Shown here one piece after another: positions 24,563 to 34,578 of a stretch of DNA of 44,329 nucleotides (its first letter is position 1; each line of letters starts with the position of its first letter). The notes beneath the pieces were generated by a model. That model saw only the letters and a list, made by a program, of their open reading frames with translations, did no database searches and had not been told where the DNA came from. This DNA is from Natronococcus sp. A-GB1. Its GTDB lineage: Archaea > Halobacteriota > Halobacteria > Halobacteriales > Natrialbaceae. Where the stretch lies: the NCBI RefSeq assembly GCF_029688845.1, contig NZ_JARUKW010000026.1, forward strand, positions 1-44,329, in the 5' to 3' direction. Made by a program: the position numbers and the translations under genes.

Positions 24563-27500
24563 CGAGAGTGATGAGATCACGCTAACCAGCGAACAGCAAG
24601 ACGCGCTTCTCCTCGATCGAAACATTGCGATCACCGCCGGCGCCGGCACTGGGAAGACGACAACCCTGACCGAACGGTACGTGAAACTTCTGGCGGAGAA
24701 TCCGGAGCTGACGCCCGAAAATATCGTTACGATAACCTTCACCCGGAAAGCCGCCGCTGAGTTGACCGAGAGAGTTCGTGAGGAACTGTACGAGAGGCTT
24801 GCGGCTGTCGAGTCGCCTGAGGAATACCATCGATGGCGCAACGTGCTCGACGAACTCGAGGACGGGTACGTCCATACGATCCACGCATTTTGTACGCGGC
24901 TACTGCGTGAGTATGCCGTCGAAGCACCCGTTCCGCTCGGCTTTGACGTCCTCGAGGAGGACGGTGCAGCGGTACTGCAGCGCGAGGTTGTCACGGAGTT
25001 CCTCGATCAGAATCAAACCGACGAGGACGTGAGGTTACTCGCTCAGCTCTGGGGACGCGGCCAGCTCGTCGAGATTCTCACCGGCTTACTCGATGACCGG
25101 CCGCAAAGTGAAACGGTTCTCGAACACTGGAAGGATGCAGACGCCGATGACTACGTTAACGTCCTCTGGGATGTCTGTGACCTGGATTCCGATCAGGCCC
25201 GTGAAACGCTGTACGATGGCGGTGTTCTGGAGGACCTTCGCGACCTTCAGGGGCGACTTCCTGCCGACCATGCAGTCGAAGATGCTGACGGGTTACAGGC
25301 ACTCGAGACGCTTACTGCTGTAGCCGAGCGCTTCCCTCGCCACTCCACCGACAGCGATCCTCGAGTGTGTCAGAACGCGATCCCCGAACTGTACGAAGTC
25401 TGTGAAAAGAAAAACGGTGGACTCTACAGCAGCTCGGGCTACATCGTCGGGAGCAGTGATGAGTGGGGCGAGCACGCCGATCTCTACGAGGATCTGAAAG
25501 CGACGCTCAATACGCTAATCGACGCAGTCGAACCATACGGAGACGCCGTCGAAACGACACCCGGCCAACTCGAGCGGAATAGTGCACACTATGCGCTGGC
25601 ACTGCTCCGAGTCTTTGCGGACGTACTGGAGCACTACAACCTCGAGAAGGACCGTCGAGATGCACTCGACTTCCCGGATCTGATCGAGACGGCGATTTCG
25701 TTCCTCCAGAATCACGACGACGTTAGAGAGCGGTTGCAAGCCAAGTTTGCAGCCGTGATGGTTGATGAGTTTCAGGACACCGATCCGCGGCAGTGGCTGC
25801 TAGTGAAACTGCTTACCGGTCTCAACGACGGGACAGCGACTAACGCTTTCCTCGTGGGTGACGAAAAGCAGAGTATCTACGCCTTCCGTGGTGCCGACGT
25901 GACGACCTTCAGCGATGCTCGTGGTGAGTTGCAGTCGGCGAATGCAGCACTCGGCCTCGATATGGTTCCCGAAAGCGACGCCGAAAGCCCGACCGAGCTC
26001 GAGCTGTCGGGCAACTTCCGAACACTCGAGGGACCACTGACGTTCCTGAACGAACTCTTTGCGTCTGTGTTTCGGGCAGAAGGTGACGACCATGCTCCGT
26101 TCGAGGCATCGCCTCAGGAGCTTACTGCGGAACGAGATCGACTCGAGGACGTCGATAGTCTCGAAGGTGACGTCGAGTACCTGCTCGTCCCTGACGACGA
26201 CGAGACGGCAGCCTCGCTCATGGGTGAGGATCACCCCGTTGCAAAGGGTGCTCTCGAGCATACGATCGAAGCTGAAGCACAGGCGCTTGCTGCCCGGCTC
26301 ACACATCTGTTTGCGGATCCACCACTCGTCCAGGATCCAGACTCGAACGATCACCGGCCAGTGCGACCTGCTGACGTCGCTATTCTTCTCCGCCGGCGAA
26401 CGCATCTCGATCGATACCAGCGTGCTCTCGAGGACGTCGAGATTCCCTATACGACTGTTGGTGGCTCCGGGTTCTACGATACCCCGGAAGTGCAGGCGTT
26501 GACGAATCTCCTTCGAGTGCTCGGCGACCCAACTGACGACGTTTCCCTCTACGGCGTGCTTCGGTCACCGCTGTTTGGGTTCACGGACGATCGACTCGCC
26601 ACGAAAATTGCTGACGCGGAGTCGGTGTGGGATGGGCTTGCTACGACGGCAGATCCACAGCTCGCTGATGCCTACGACCTCCTGACTACGTGGCGAACGC
26701 TCAGCGGCTGTGCGACGCCGACTGAATCGGGAACGCTTCCCTGGAACCGTGTTCTCTCACGCGTTATCGACGACACTGGCTACCTCGCCAGTGTGAGTGC
26801 TGATGAACGAGGGAAGCAAGCGGTCGCGAACGTCGAAAAATTCCGCGATCAGATTCGATCCTGGAGCGAAAACGGCGTTCATACGGCCGCAGGATTGCTC
26901 CATCGAATCGATCAACAGGCCGAAGTCAACCCACGAGAGGGTGAAGCCGACATCCCGGGTGATACGGAGGGAGTTCGGCTCATGACGATTCACGCCGCGA
27001 AAGGGCTTGAGTTCCCCATCGTTACTGTTCCGGACCTCGGGACGTCGCTTACATTCGGCCGGAGTATCGATGATCACGGGTACGTGCGTTTGGTCGATGG
27101 TTCTGAGGATATCCCACCGTTGCCTGCTGTCGGTGGTCCGGATCCGGACGACGCATTCTCGGTCGAGAAGACTGCCGCCCACGAGTACGCAGATCGTATC
27201 TCACGTCCACAGGACCGAGCCGAAGCGAAGCGGCTTCTCTACGTTGCGTGTACGAGAGCTCGAGATCGGTTACTACTGTGTGGGACTCACGATATTGAAC
27301 TCGAGGAAGAGGATGGTATCACGCTTGGTGAACCGGAGGCGTTCGACGAGGCAGGCCGATGGCGGGATTGGTTGCAGCCCGTGCTCTTTGATGACGATCT
27401 GGCTACGGCTGCGTTTCGGGATGGGAATGCAACCGGTCAAATCGGAGATGCAACGTACACGGTTCGATCTCCGTCACGTCCCGTCGAGTGGAGACAGAAC

Positions 27501-28193
27501 GAGTCTTCGGACGACTCGATGCCGTCGATATCGATGCCGGCGCCGTCTGTACAGGAGCCAGCGACTCGAGTGGCTGCAACGACACTCGTCAATGCGCTAG
27601 CCGACAAGCGTGAGGAAAGTGGAGGGATGGATTTCTCGGCAGAATCACGGGAGACCAGGTTGCAACCGACTACGTTTGGGACTGTCGTTCATCGACTCGC
27701 CGAACTTCGACCGCCACGAGACGACTGGGAGTCGTTTATTGAGCGAGTGAGTCGAATGGCGGATGATGAACCGACTGCAGCGGACGTTGAGTCAGTAGTG
27801 GCTCACGCTGACGATGCGATCTCATTCGTGAAGTCTGTTGAGCGGTCGGTGACAATCGAGGAAGCACACGACGAGTATTCAGTGATCGCACGGCTCGACG
27901 GACATCGGATCGTTGGTGATATCGACCGACTGCTAGTCACTCCAGATACCTACTGGATTATCGATTACAAGACGAACAGTCTCTCAAGGACGACGTCGTC
28001 GAACTTGCTTGAGCACTATCGTCCGCAGTTGCTCTCGTATGCGCTGGCGCTGTTGCAACACGATTCCCAGCGTGACGTTCGTGCGTCGCTTCGGTTTACT
28101 GACGCCGGCGTCGAGGAGTCTCTTGAGTGGACTAGTGAACAGATGTGTGAGATCGAGTCAGAGCTTCGGTCGATGGTGGACTCACTCGAGTAG
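24555..28193 (+). CDS. addA: AddA-like UvrD-family helicase-nuclease
   Basis: 1212 residues. The superfamily 1A helicase motifs are in order: the Q-like TSEQQDALLL, Walker A GAGTGKT (29-35), motif Ia TFTRKAAAELTERVREELYE, Walker B VDEFQDTDPRQW (403 on), VGDEKQSIYAFRGADV, MTIHAAKGLEFPIV, and LLYVACTRARDRL near the end of the motor. The C-terminal RecB-like nuclease has YWIIDYKTNSLS (Asp1137, Lys1139). Together with the AddB-like subunit this forms a bacterial-type end-resection complex; archaea usually use HerA-NurA with Mre11-Rad50. The last 29 codons are found again, diverged, at 35328. ATG at 24555 inside the end of the previous gene. Confidence 0.9.
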   Translation: MTDESDEITLTSEQQDALLLDRNIAITAGAGTGKTTTLTERYVKLLAENPELTPENIVTITFTRKAAAELTERVREELYERLAAVESPEEYHRWRNVLDELEDGYVHTIHAFCTRLLREYAVEAPVPLGFDVLEEDGAAVLQREVVTEFLDQNQTDEDVRLLAQLWGRGQLVEILTGLLDDRPQSETVLEHWKDADADDYVNVLWDVCDLDSDQARETLYDGGVLEDLRDLQGRLPADHAVEDADGLQALETLTAVAERFPRHSTDSDPRVCQNAIPELYEVCEKKNGGLYSSSGYIVGSSDEWGEHADLYEDLKATLNTLIDAVEPYGDAVETTPGQLERNSAHYALALLRVFADVLEHYNLEKDRRDALDFPDLIETAISFLQNHDDVRERLQAKFAAVMVDEFQDTDPRQWLLVKLLTGLNDGTATNAFLVGDEKQSIYAFRGADVTTFSDARGELQSANAALGLDMVPESDAESPTELELSGNFRTLEGPLTFLNELFASVFRAEGDDHAPFEASPQELTAERDRLEDVDSLEGDVEYLLVPDDDETAASLMGEDHPVAKGALEHTIEAEAQALAARLTHLFADPPLVQDPDSNDHRPVRPADVAILLRRRTHLDRYQRALEDVEIPYTTVGGSGFYDTPEVQALTNLLRVLGDPTDDVSLYGVLRSPLFGFTDDRLATKIADAESVWDGLATTADPQLADAYDLLTTWRTLSGCATPTESGTLPWNRVLSRVIDDTGYLASVSADERGKQAVANVEKFRDQIRSWSENGVHTAAGLLHRIDQQAEVNPREGEADIPGDTEGVRLMTIHAAKGLEFPIVTVPDLGTSLTFGRSIDDHGYVRLVDGSEDIPPLPAVGGPDPDDAFSVEKTAAHEYADRISRPQDRAEAKRLLYVACTRARDRLLLCGTHDIELEEEDGITLGEPEAFDEAGRWRDWLQPVLFDDDLATAAFRDGNATGQIGDATYTVRSPSRPVEWRQNESSDDSMPSISMPAPSVQEPATRVAATTLVNALADKREESGGMDFSAESRETRLQPTTFGTVVHRLAELRPPRDDWESFIERVSRMADDEPTAADVESVVAHADDAISFVKSVERSVTIEEAHDEYSVIARLDGHRIVGDIDRLLVTPDTYWIIDYKTNSLSRTTSSNLLEHYRPQLLSYALALLQHDSQRDVRASLRFTDAGVEESLEWTSEQMCEIESELRSMVDSLE

Positions 28194-28260
28194 TCTCAAC
28201 CCCTACTCGGGAGCAGTCGTCGAACTTGCCTTCGTACGCTCCCAAATTATGGCTGCGAGG
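28194..28260. other. Trailer of the AddA-like gene
   Basis: 67 bases between the stop and the inverted repeat. No clear terminator T-run is seen. Confidence 0.3.
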
Positions 28261-28339
28261 CTACGCTATTGAGTGTGAGACTGTAGGAGAACGGCTTCCC
28301 GTCATATCTCTACTTTGTGGCCAGAATCACTTAAAGAAC
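28261..28339 (-). repeat. 79-bp inverted repeat, right copy
   Basis: The complement of 20756-20834, 67 bases after the AddA-like gene. Read on the minus strand it keeps TTCTGGCCACAA and ATGACGGGAAG, and ends TAGCGTAG like the left copy. Confidence 0.6.
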
Positions 28340-28944
28340 GAACCGGCGAGACGGGTTCACCGGGAGGTCGTCGCACACCAAACGGGTACGGATGTCTCGT
28401 TGGAGAGGATGGTTCTCCGATAGAAAATTGGTTTGCGGCGGCTGTGCAAAAGGAGTTGACAAAGCAGATGACGAGTATCCTAGCTGTAGGGCCCTCCTCA
28501 AGTGAAACTCTATCTTGAGAGCACCCAGTGGGCCAGAACCGTCTATTGAATAGTCGGTCTTACTCCCCGGATGAGAGGAACGGGCGTATCTCGGTGGGAC
28601 AGAACGTTTACCAATCGATTGTGGTGTCACGAAACGATATTTGATAGCGACACGCTGTTTTCGGGCGCAGCTCTCATCAAGATGGACCTGTCTGAATTCT
28701 ATCAGAGACAGCGTGCCACATGCAGAGCTTAGAGGGCGACTCAACTTTTCGATCCGGTGGGACGATTATTTGCCGGTGTATTTCAGCAATGGCCAGCAAG
28801 CGTCAGGGTCGCTCGATTACGCAACGGGGCCCTACAACAATTGACCCATCTCAACCGGTCACTCGTCGGAAACACACCAGCAGAGGGGATCTGGAGGTGG
28901 CTGTCGTTGCAGGATTATTAATTCTAGTCTTTTATTTAGCAACC
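28340..28944. other. Long spacer before transporter 1, no sure gene
   Basis: About 600 bases with scattered short frames. The only notable one is 28789-28983 (64 codons): it starts MASKRQGRSITQRGPTTIDP and has one membrane helix (VAVVAGLLILVFYLATFI). It runs through the promoter of the next gene and overlaps its start by seven bases. The helix is encoded by AT-rich promoter DNA, so I regard it as probably accidental. Confidence 0.3.
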
Positions 28945-28950
28945 TTTATT
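28945..28950 (+). promoter_or_regulatory. TATA box of transporter operon 1
   Basis: TTTATT, 27-32 bases before the ATG at 28977. This is the spacing for a leaderless haloarchaeal mRNA. Confidence 0.5.
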
Positions 28951-28976
28951 AGGTGGTGGTTTTACTTTGACAATCA

Positions 28977-30497
28977 ATGGTAGATGTCTCACGCAGAACG
29001 CTCGTCAAGGCAACAGCTGCTGGGAGCGTAGTCAGCCTGGCCGGCTGTATCGGAGGCGCCGAAGAAGACGAAGAATCGCTGGTAATTGGGCTGAATGCGG
29101 ACCCAACGGACGAACAGTGGGATGACTTCGGGGGTGTCATGGGATATTTTCTGGATGTCACAGAACCCCTCGTGGGCGCAAGCACGGAGATGGAGACCGA
29201 GCCCCAGCTCGCCGAGAGTTGGGAGCAGCTCGACGAGACGACGTGGCGGTTCGAGTTAAGAGATGTCGAGTTCCACAACGGTGAGGCGCTCACCGCCGAC
29301 GACGTCGTTTGGACGTTCAGGGACGTACTCGATCGCGAGGCGTGGACGAGTGACTGGCTTAGCCTCGATGCCGACGGGATGGAGACACCCGACGACACGA
29401 CAGTTGTCTTCGAGAACACCGAACCCATGGCGTCGTTTCCGGGTCTGATAAACCACGACTACTTCGGAATCCGGAACCCCAACGAATCAGGTCCTGACGC
29501 TGGAACCGGGCCGTTCGAACTCAGTGAGAGGGGTGACGGCGAAGTTATCCTCGAACCGTTCGAGGACTACCGCGGTGACGTTCCGAATGCCGGCGTCACG
29601 TTCCGGTACATCCAGGATCCAGCGACGCGCTCTCTCTCGTTGCAGAACCAAGAGGTCGATGTCATCTTCAACCCGCCGCTCAACGACGTCTCGGAGCTCG
29701 AGGAGTCGTCAGAGACAGACATACACACACAGCTCGCGACGAGTGCGACCCTCGGTGCGGTGAACCTGTATGAATCGCCGACGGATGACGAAACGCTGCG
29801 CCGGGCGCTCAACTACGCCGTCGATCAAGAGGAGATCGTTGAGAACATCATCGACGGTGTCGGCGTGCCCGCTCGCGGCCCGTTCTCGAACGCGATCCCG
29901 TGGGTGATCCACGACGATCTCCCCGAGTACGGTCCCGACCACGATAGGGCGCGTGAACTCGTCGAGGAATCCGACTACGGCGGCGAGGAACTGGTTCTCA
30001 TGGTCGACAGCGCGGAGGATGAACACGCCACCATCGCGGAACATCTGCAATCGAACTTCGAAGACATCGGAGTCACCACGAGTATCCGGATGGTCGAGAC
30101 CGGCGCGTTCTACGATACGTTCACCGACGGCGAAGCGAACCTCACGATCGTCGCCTTTGGGTCAAACAGTGTCGCCTCTGACTACCTCATTCGGACGATG
30201 TTCCACTCGCAGGGGTCCGACAACCGCCAACTCTACGAGGCGGAGGGAACCGGTGTTTACAATCCCGGATCGGAGATAGACGAGATGATCGAAACTGGCT
30301 ACCACACGTTCGACGAGGACGAACGGTTCGAGAAGTACGCCGAGGTGCAACGAGAGATACGCCAGACAGGAGCGGTTGTCCCGCTGTTCTACAACGAGGA
30401 CGTGCTTGCCTACCGGTCGGGTGTCGACGGATTCGAACCCCATCCGATAGATAAAAAGTACGACTGGACAGCTGTGACGGTCGGCAGGCTGGATTGA
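28977..30497 (+). CDS. ABC transporter 1, substrate-binding lipoprotein (family 5)
   Basis: 506 residues. The N-terminus is a Tat lipoprotein signal: SRRTLVKATAAG with Arg6-Arg7 and the lipobox LAGC, Cys24 being the anchor. The mature protein shows the family 5 (DppA/OppA-type) pattern: EPLVGASTEMETEPQLAESW, the signature VEFHNGEALTADDVVWTFRD, and LRRALNYAVDQEEIVENIID. It captures dipeptides, oligopeptides or similar cationic solutes outside the membrane and hands them to the permeases that follow. The nearby amine genes make amines or acyl-amines possible. It is the first gene of a five-gene operon in the same direction. ATG at 28977, probably leaderless. Confidence 0.9.
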   Translation: MVDVSRRTLVKATAAGSVVSLAGCIGGAEEDEESLVIGLNADPTDEQWDDFGGVMGYFLDVTEPLVGASTEMETEPQLAESWEQLDETTWRFELRDVEFHNGEALTADDVVWTFRDVLDREAWTSDWLSLDADGMETPDDTTVVFENTEPMASFPGLINHDYFGIRNPNESGPDAGTGPFELSERGDGEVILEPFEDYRGDVPNAGVTFRYIQDPATRSLSLQNQEVDVIFNPPLNDVSELEESSETDIHTQLATSATLGAVNLYESPTDDETLRRALNYAVDQEEIVENIIDGVGVPARGPFSNAIPWVIHDDLPEYGPDHDRARELVEESDYGGEELVLMVDSAEDEHATIAEHLQSNFEDIGVTTSIRMVETGAFYDTFTDGEANLTIVAFGSNSVASDYLIRTMFHSQGSDNRQLYEAEGTGVYNPGSEIDEMIETGYHTFDEDERFEKYAEVQREIRQTGAVVPLFYNEDVLAYRSGVDGFEPHPIDKKYDWTAVTVGRLD

Positions 30498-30512
30498 ATT
30501 CGTCCAAATACC

Positions 30513-31454
30513 GTGTCATACGTACTCTACCGACTCGCAACGGCAGTCGTTGTCCTCTTCGGTGTCTCGCTTGTGACCTTCGGCTTCGTGCACGCGACGC
30601 CCGGTGATCCAGCTGAGACGATACTCATAGAGCAGACGGGACAGCAACCCTCGTCTGAAGCTGTCGAGGAGTTCCGTGAAGCGGAGGGAATGAACGATCC
30701 CGTTCACCACCAGTACGTCGACTGGGTAACCGGCGCAGTTCATGGTGACCTGGGCCAGTCGTACTTCTCGGACGCCGAGGTGTCGTCTCTCATCCTCGAC
30801 GACCTTTATAATACGCTCGAGCTCGCCGTTGCGTCGATCCTGGTCGCACTCGTCATCGCCGTACCGACCGGCATCGCCAGCGCCATCCACCAGGGCCAGC
30901 CGATTGACGTCACCAGTCAGATCGGTGCGCTGATCGGCGTCTCGATGCCGAACTTCTGGCTCGGTTATCTGTTGATCATCGTGTTCGCACTCAACCTAAA
31001 CATGTTCCCGGTTGCCGGAAGCGGTGGGCTCGAACACCTCATCCTGCCGGCCATCGCGCTCGGGACAGGCATGGCAGCCATCGTCACCCGGCTGGTTCGG
31101 ACGTCGATGCTCGAGGTGATCGATCAGGAGTACATCGACACGGCACGCTCGAAGGGGCTGAAAGAGCGAATCGTCGTCTACAAGCATGCCCTTCGGAACG
31201 CGCTGATTCCGGTGGTAACAGTCGTCGGACTCCAGCTCGGCTTCGTGCTGAACGGGGCGGTCGTCATCGAAATCGTGTTCCAGCGGCCTGGGTTGGGTAA
31301 TCTCCTCGTGGACGCGATCTTCGCGCGCAATTACCCCGTCGTTCAGGGCGTCGTACTGGTCGCTGCGGTCACCTTCGTCGTATCGAACTTGCTCGTCGAC
31401 CTCTCGTACCGGTATCTCGACCCTCGAATCAAACTCGGTGAGTCACAGCAATGA
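30513..31454 (+). CDS. ABC transporter 1, permease (DppB type)
   Basis: 313 residues from GTG 30513, 15 bases after the previous stop. The usual layout is present: TM1 near residues 8-28 (LATAVVVLFGVSLVTFGFVH), the typical TPGDPAE after it, an outer segment with VHGDLGQSYF, and five further helices. The cytoplasmic EAA loop reads DTARSKGLKERIVVYKHALR followed by NALIPVV, which docks onto an ATPase subunit. The ending VSNLLVDLSYRYLDPRIKL is standard for DppB. It forms the channel with the DppC-type partner. The stop overlaps the next ATG (ATGA). Confidence 0.9.
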   Translation: MSYVLYRLATAVVVLFGVSLVTFGFVHATPGDPAETILIEQTGQQPSSEAVEEFREAEGMNDPVHHQYVDWVTGAVHGDLGQSYFSDAEVSSLILDDLYNTLELAVASILVALVIAVPTGIASAIHQGQPIDVTSQIGALIGVSMPNFWLGYLLIIVFALNLNMFPVAGSGGLEHLILPAIALGTGMAAIVTRLVRTSMLEVIDQEYIDTARSKGLKERIVVYKHALRNALIPVVTVVGLQLGFVLNGAVVIEIVFQRPGLGNLLVDAIFARNYPVVQGVVLVAAVTFVVSNLLVDLSYRYLDPRIKLGESQQ

Positions 31455-32353
31455 GCGGAACGAACGCCGATACCGAAACGGAAGCGTCGGTCTCGACACA
31501 GTCGACGTGGCGTGACTTCCTCGACGAGATCAGGTACAACCCGCTCACACTGGCCGGGACGCTCATCGTCGCGTTCCTCTTTGCGGTCGCGATCGTCGGC
31601 CCCGTCCTGACGCCGTACGACCCGACGTCACAGGATCTCGCCAACGGGCTCCAGCCGCCCTCGTTGGCACACCCGTTCGGCACCGATCAACTCGGTCGAG
31701 ATATGCTCACCCGAATCGTGTACGGGGCCCGCTTCTCGCTCGGAATCGCCATTGCCGTGACGAGCATCAGAGTCGTTCTGGGAACGACCGTCGGTCTCGT
31801 CGCCGGCTACGTCGGCGGCTGGGTCGACGAGTTCCTGATGCGGCTGGTCGACATCCAACTCGCGTTTCCGGGGCTGATTCTGGCGCTTGTTATCGCCGGC
31901 GTCCTCGGGCCGAGTCTGCGGAACGTGATGATCGCACTGGCCATCGTCGGGTGGGCGACGTACGCCCGGGTCGTCCGGGGGAACGTTCTTTCGGTCAAGG
32001 AGCGGGATTACGTGGCGGCATCGCGACTCCTCGGGACACCGCCGCGGCGAATCACGAAACGCCACCTCCTCCCGAACGCGATCAACCCGGTCATCGTTCT
32101 GGCGACGCTGAATCTGGGAACGGTAGTGCTCGCGACGGCTGGGCTATCGTTTCTCGGACTCGGTGCACAGCCACCCACTCCCGAGTGGGGAACGATGCTC
32201 GCAAGCGGGCGCAACCACCTCAGAGACGCCTGGTGGATCGTCAACATCCCGGGCGTTGCCATCATGCTAACCGTCCTCGGGTTCAACCTGCTCGGAGACG
32301 GACTCCGTGATACCCTCGATCCCAAACAGCAATCCAGACTGGAGGAGATCTAA
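31451..32353 (+). CDS. ABC transporter 1, permease (DppC type)
   Basis: 300 residues starting at the ATG that overlaps the previous stop. It has a cytoplasmic N-terminal tail of about 35 residues (WRDFLDEIRYNPLTLAGTLI begins the first helix), then HPFGTDQLGRDMLTRIVYGA, a hallmark of DppC. Six membrane helices are apparent. The EAA loop is AASRLLGTPPRRITKRHLLP followed by NAINPVI. The end NLLGDGLRDTLDPKQQ is also canonical. It pairs with the preceding permease. Confidence 0.9.
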   Translation: MSGTNADTETEASVSTQSTWRDFLDEIRYNPLTLAGTLIVAFLFAVAIVGPVLTPYDPTSQDLANGLQPPSLAHPFGTDQLGRDMLTRIVYGARFSLGIAIAVTSIRVVLGTTVGLVAGYVGGWVDEFLMRLVDIQLAFPGLILALVIAGVLGPSLRNVMIALAIVGWATYARVVRGNVLSVKERDYVAASRLLGTPPRRITKRHLLPNAINPVIVLATLNLGTVVLATAGLSFLGLGAQPPTPEWGTMLASGRNHLRDAWWIVNIPGVAIMLTVLGFNLLGDGLRDTLDPKQQSRLEEI

Positions 32354-32355
32354 CC

Positions 32356-34578
32356 ATGTCAGATCCACTTCTCTCCGTCGAGAATCTCCACACGCAGTTC
32401 CGCACTCCCGAGGGGCCCGTCAACGCCGTCAACGGCGCCACATTCACCGTCGAGGCGGGCGAGATCGTCGGGCTGGTCGGCGAAAGCGGAAGCGGAAAGT
32501 CAGTGACCGCACGGTCGATCATGGGGCTCGAGTCGCCCGGCGAGATCGTCGAGGGCGACATCGTCTTTGATTCGGTTGACCTGACGGAGGCCCCGGAGGC
32601 GACCCGACGACGAGCGCGGGGGACGTCGATGTCGATGGTGTTCCAGGACCCCAACACGTCGCTGAATCCGGTGTTCGACGTCGGTGAGCAGATTGCCGAG
32701 TCGTTGAAGATCCACGAGTCGCCGGACAGCCAGTCGCTGCTCGATTATCTGCACGTCCCGCTCGTGAGCGACCGGCGAGAGTGGCAGGAACACCGCAAGC
32801 GGGCGATCGAACTGATGGAGCAGGTCGGTATCGCGGACGCGGACGACCGCGTTGGCCACTATCCACACGAGTTCTCAGGTGGCATGCGCCAGCGTGCGAT
32901 GCTGGCGATCGCACTCGCGGCACAGCCGGAGCTACTGATCGCCGACGAGCCGACGACGGCACTGGACACGACGACACAGGCCCGAATCCTCGACCGGATC
33001 CGCGATCTTCGTGACGCGTTCGATACCGCAGTCCTTCTCATTACGCACGATCTCGGCGTTGTCGCGGAGACGTGTGACCGTGTCGTGGTCCTGTACGGTG
33101 GTGAAGTGATGGAATCGGGGCCAGTCGAACGGGTTCTGAGCGACCCGCAGCATCCGTATACCCAAGGGTTACTCGACTGTCTCCCCCGACGAAGTGACCG
33201 AGGGTCGCCGCTACCGGCTATCGAGGGGTCAGTGCTCGACAGCGGAAATTCCACACCGGGGTGTCCGTTCGCATCGCGTTGTGAGTATGCGACCGAAGCA
33301 TGTCGGGTCAGCGACCCGCCCACGATCCGTCCGGAGCGATCCCGCCGCGTGGTGTGCGGAGAGCTTGATACCGTTCGACAGGACGCCGAGTCGGAACGCA
33401 ACGCGGCTCAGCCGAGAGTCGATGGCGGTGATCGTTCGATAGAGCGTGCCTCACAAGAGCGCCACGAGGCGGACGTTCAGACGTCGGGCACGATCGGCAA
33501 GGATGGAACGGGACGCGCTTCCGGATGGGAGAATCCCGAATCGCGCTCGGACGACACGACGGTGGAATCCGAGACGCCGTTGCTCGAGATCGATGGCGTC
33601 TCGAAAACCTTCGACGTGACCGGTTCGCGACTTGAACGGGTATTCGGCCAGCGCCAACTTCTCGGTGCCGTCGACGAGATCAGCTTTCGCATTGATGCCG
33701 GTGAGACTGTTGGACTGGTCGGCGAGAGCGGCAGCGGAAAGTCGACGCTTGCCAGCGTTATCGCTGGACTCGAGAGCCCGACTGAGGGTGAAGTACGGTT
33801 CGACGGGGCGACTGTTGGGACCGTCGAGGAACGGACACCCGAACAGCTCTCGGAATTCGGCTTTGTCTTCCAGAACCCGACCGAGAGCCTCAATCCACGG
33901 ATGACGGTGCGGGAAACACTCGCCGAACCGCTCCGTGAACGCAACTGGGAGACTGAGCAGCAGGATCGACGCATCGCGGAACTGCTCGAACTCGTCGGCC
34001 TCTCCTCGAAGCACGCTGCACGGCGGCCACACGAACTGTCGGGTGGGCAACTCCAGCGGGTGGCCATCGCTCGGGCCATTGCGCTGGAACCGAGCGTCGT
34101 CATTCTGGATGAACCGGTCAGTGCGCTCGACGTTTCGATCCAGGCCAAAATACTCAATCTCTTACTCGAGCTCCAGGAACGACTCGGGCTGACGTATCTC
34201 GTTATTTCACACGACCTCGAAGTCGTGCACCATATCGCCGACCGGGTCCTCGTCATGTACCTGGGGAAGGTGATGGAACGGGGACCGGCAAACGCACTGT
34301 TCGAGTCCCCGGCACACCCCTACACGGAGGCACTCTTCGAGGCGATCCCGACCCTGGAGGACGACGGAACTGCACAGCCGCTGTCGGGTGCTATTCCGAG
34401 TCCGGTCGACCCACCGGATGGCTGTGTGTTTCACACGCGCTGTCCGATGGCCGAGGAGCAATGTCGCCGCGAGGAACCGTCGTTCGAAACGATCGCTGGA
34501 TCCCACTCGCGCTGTCACTTTGCCGAGGACGTGACCGAGGAGCCAGCCGAACCGACCATCGAACCTGACAATCCATGA
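32356..34578 (+). CDS. ABC transporter 1, fused DppD-DppF ATPase
   Basis: 740 residues carrying two complete ATPase units. The first (about 5-335) has Walker A GESGSGKS (42-49), FSGGMRQRAMLA, LLIADEPTTALD and a C-terminal Cys motif (GCPFASRCEYATEAC). A hydrophilic, probably disordered linker of about 65 residues follows. The second (from about 405) has [33 protein letters not shown] and the closing CVFHTRCPMAEEQC. In most bacteria these are two genes, so the fusion guarantees one copy of each per transporter. Both sites look catalytically intact. The start is two bases after the previous stop. Confidence 0.9.
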   Translation: MSDPLLSVENLHTQFRTPEGPVNAVNGATFTVEAGEIVGLVGESGSGKSVTARSIMGLESPGEIVEGDIVFDSVDLTEAPEATRRRARGTSMSMVFQDPNTSLNPVFDVGEQIAESLKIHESPDSQSLLDYLHVPLVSDRREWQEHRKRAIELMEQVGIADADDRVGHYPHEFSGGMRQRAMLAIALAAQPELLIADEPTTALDTTTQARILDRIRDLRDAFDTAVLLITHDLGVVAETCDRVVVLYGGEVMESGPVERVLSDPQHPYTQGLLDCLPRRSDRGSPLPAIEGSVLDSGNSTPGCPFASRCEYATEACRVSDPPTIRPERSRRVVCGELDTVRQDAESERNAAQPRVDGGDRSIERASQERHEADVQTSGTIGKDGTGRASGWENPESRSDDTTVESETPLLEIDGVSKTFDVTGSRLERVFGQRQLLGAVDEISFRIDAGETVGLVGESGSGKSTLASVIAGLESPTEGEVRFDGATVGTVEERTPEQLSEFGFVFQNPTESLNPRMTVRETLAEPLRERNWETEQQDRRIAELLELVGLSSKHAARRPHELSGGQLQRVAIARAIALEPSVVILDEPVSALDVSIQAKILNLLLELQERLGLTYLVISHDLEVVHHIADRVLVMYLGKVMERGPANALFESPAHPYTEALFEAIPTLEDDGTAQPLSGAIPSPVDPPDGCVFHTRCPMAEEQCRREEPSFETIAGSHSRCHFAEDVTEEPAEPTIEPDNP

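Noticed and set aside
28789-28983. 64-residue protein with one membrane helix
   Set aside because: The helix is encoded by the AT-rich promoter of the next gene, including its TATA box, and the frame overlaps that gene's start; kept only as a note in the spacer entry.
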